Shown piece after piece: positions 45,043 through 45,551 of a DNA stretch of 45,551 nt. Positions within the stretch are counted from its first letter, which is position 1. The number at the start of each line of letters is the position of its first letter. Below the pieces are notes generated by a model, which searched no databases, was not told the DNA's origin, and was given only the letters and a program-made list of their open reading frames with translations. Both the position numbers and the translations under genes were made by a program. Source of the DNA: an uncultured Bacteroidota bacterium. Lineage in GTDB: Bacteria; Bacteroidota; Bacteroidia; Flavobacteriales; Flavobacteriaceae. The stretch covers positions 1 to 45,551 of the forward strand of contig CABZKA010000013.1 of NCBI GenBank assembly GCA_902526165.1, given 5' to 3'.

Positions 45043-45551
45043 TTATATTCCTGATTTTAAAATTTGATGGATGTGAATCATTCCAAAATATTTACTTTTT
45101 TTGGTAACAATTAATTGAGAAATCTTCTTAGAATTCATTAATTTAAGAGCATCTGTGGCTAAGCATTGATGGTCTACAAAAAGTGGAGGAGTTTTTATAA
45201 AAGAATTTATTTTTAGTGATAGTGGGTCTTTATGCTTACTAAGAATTCTCCTTACATCACCATCTGTAATTATACCAACTATTTTTTTTTCATTCATAAC
45301 CACTGTCGCTCCTAACATTTTTGAAGAGATTTCATCAATTGCATGCTTAAACGTATCATCAACTGAAACCATTGGTTTTAAATCAATATCTAGAATATCT
45401 GCTACAGTCAAGGTTAGTTTTTTTCCTAACGACCCAGACGGATGAAACTTTGCAAATGATTTTTCATCGAAATTTTTCAATTTCATCAAAGAAATTGCAA
45501 TTATATCACCAACTAGCATCTGAATTATTGAGCTTGTAGTTGGAGCTAAGT
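45043..45551 (-). CDS. kdsD: arabinose-5-phosphate isomerase KdsD, C-terminal part (runs off the window)
   Basis: Interconverts ribulose 5-phosphate and arabinose 5-phosphate, the first step to Kdo of lipopolysaccharide. Only the last about 169 residues are present; the frame stays open to the window edge, so the first Met here (45519) is internal. The visible part begins with LAPTTSS (end of the SIS isomerase domain; compare LLPTSST in E. coli), then FHPSGSLGKKL, where E. coli has HPGGSLG. Two CBS domains (about 88-100 residues each half) follow: ATVVMNEKKIVGIITDGDVRR and SQLIVTKKSKYFGMIHIHQ. It leads the kdsD-tatC-lptB cluster and links it to envelope assembly. Confidence 0.93.
   Translation of the reverse strand, partial: LAPTTSSIIQMLVGDIIAISLMKLKNFDEKSFAKFHPSGSLGKKLTLTVADILDIDLKPMVSVDDTFKHAIDEISSKMLGATVVMNEKKIVGIITDGDVRRILSKHKDPLSLKINSFIKTPPLFVDHQCLATDALKLMNSKKISQLIVTKKSKYFGMIHIHQILKSGI

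Noticed and set aside
1-45551. CRISPR array, tRNA, rRNA, insertion sequence, prophage or defence island
   Set aside because: No spaced repeats, transposase, integrase or RNA-gene structure seen; gaps between genes are nearly all below 100 bases.

Overview
The window is a compact, strongly AT-rich stretch of chromosome from a member of the Bacteroidota, most likely a marine flavobacterium with a small genome. The evidence is the gene content: a SusC/SusD outer-membrane uptake pair, bacillithiol synthase BshA, DUF5916 and TIGR02757 proteins, an LptD of Bacteroidota type, a kdsD-tatC-lptB gene order, and several TAnnTTTG promoter boxes typical of the phylum. Almost every base is coding. The longest non-coding stretch is about 220 bases (22887-23105). 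I see no tRNA, rRNA, CRISPR array, insertion sequence or prophage.

Layout: (1) 1-4111, plus strand: the tail of a membrane protein, a Gfo/Idh/MocA oxidoreductase, then a glycolytic operon of pfkA, gap and a BadF-type sugar kinase. (2) 4108-7148, minus strand: lptD followed by a RidA protein. (3) 7198-16239, plus strand: a long run of envelope and redox genes: a cell-wall amidase, an MCE/MlaD protein, a membrane Fe-S/cytochrome-b-like protein, a HAD-like protein, a cysteine-rich (CCG) Fe-S protein, a conserved small protein, a GH3 glycosidase fused to a beta-lactamase-type serine hydrolase, and bshA. (4) 16241-22886, minus strand: susC, susD, a perfect terminator-like hairpin, then a penicillin-acylase-family hydrolase. 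(5) 23106-27542: short transcription units on alternating strands (DUF488, a secreted NUC1-type nuclease, nth, bcp, a large conserved protein of unknown function, an MBL hydrolase). (6) 27539-33310, minus strand: DUF5916 barrel protein, orphan ABC ATPase, TIGR02757 protein, a dihydroorotase homologue without metal ligands, and an alpha/beta hydrolase. (7) 33370-37286: msrA, then on the minus strand a LuxC-type acyl-CoA reductase, serC, serA and a DUF6787 membrane protein. (8) 37336-43293, plus strand: a two-cluster ferredoxin, ychF, parE and parC. (9) 43290-45551, minus strand: the tail of kdsD, tatC, lptB and a DUF2007-like protein.

Together these genes cover central carbon flow (glycolysis feeding serine synthesis), building the lipopolysaccharide envelope (KdsD for Kdo, LptB and LptD for transport), peptidoglycan turnover (amidase, GH3/serine hydrolase), thiol and peroxide defence (BshA, Bcp, MsrA), nucleotide/DNA maintenance (Nth, topoisomerase IV) and nutrient capture (SusCD).

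No obviously new defence or mobile system is present. The points most worth a second look are: the dihydroorotase homologue that has lost all its histidine metal ligands; the large uncharacterised conserved protein at 25266-26702; the membrane Fe-S/HAD/CCG redox module; the hairpin that leaves no room for a separate acylase promoter; tail-to-tail gene pairs that all overlap or nearly touch, three sharing a TTAA stop palindrome; and promoter boxes so close to start codons that nearly leaderless mRNAs are suggested.
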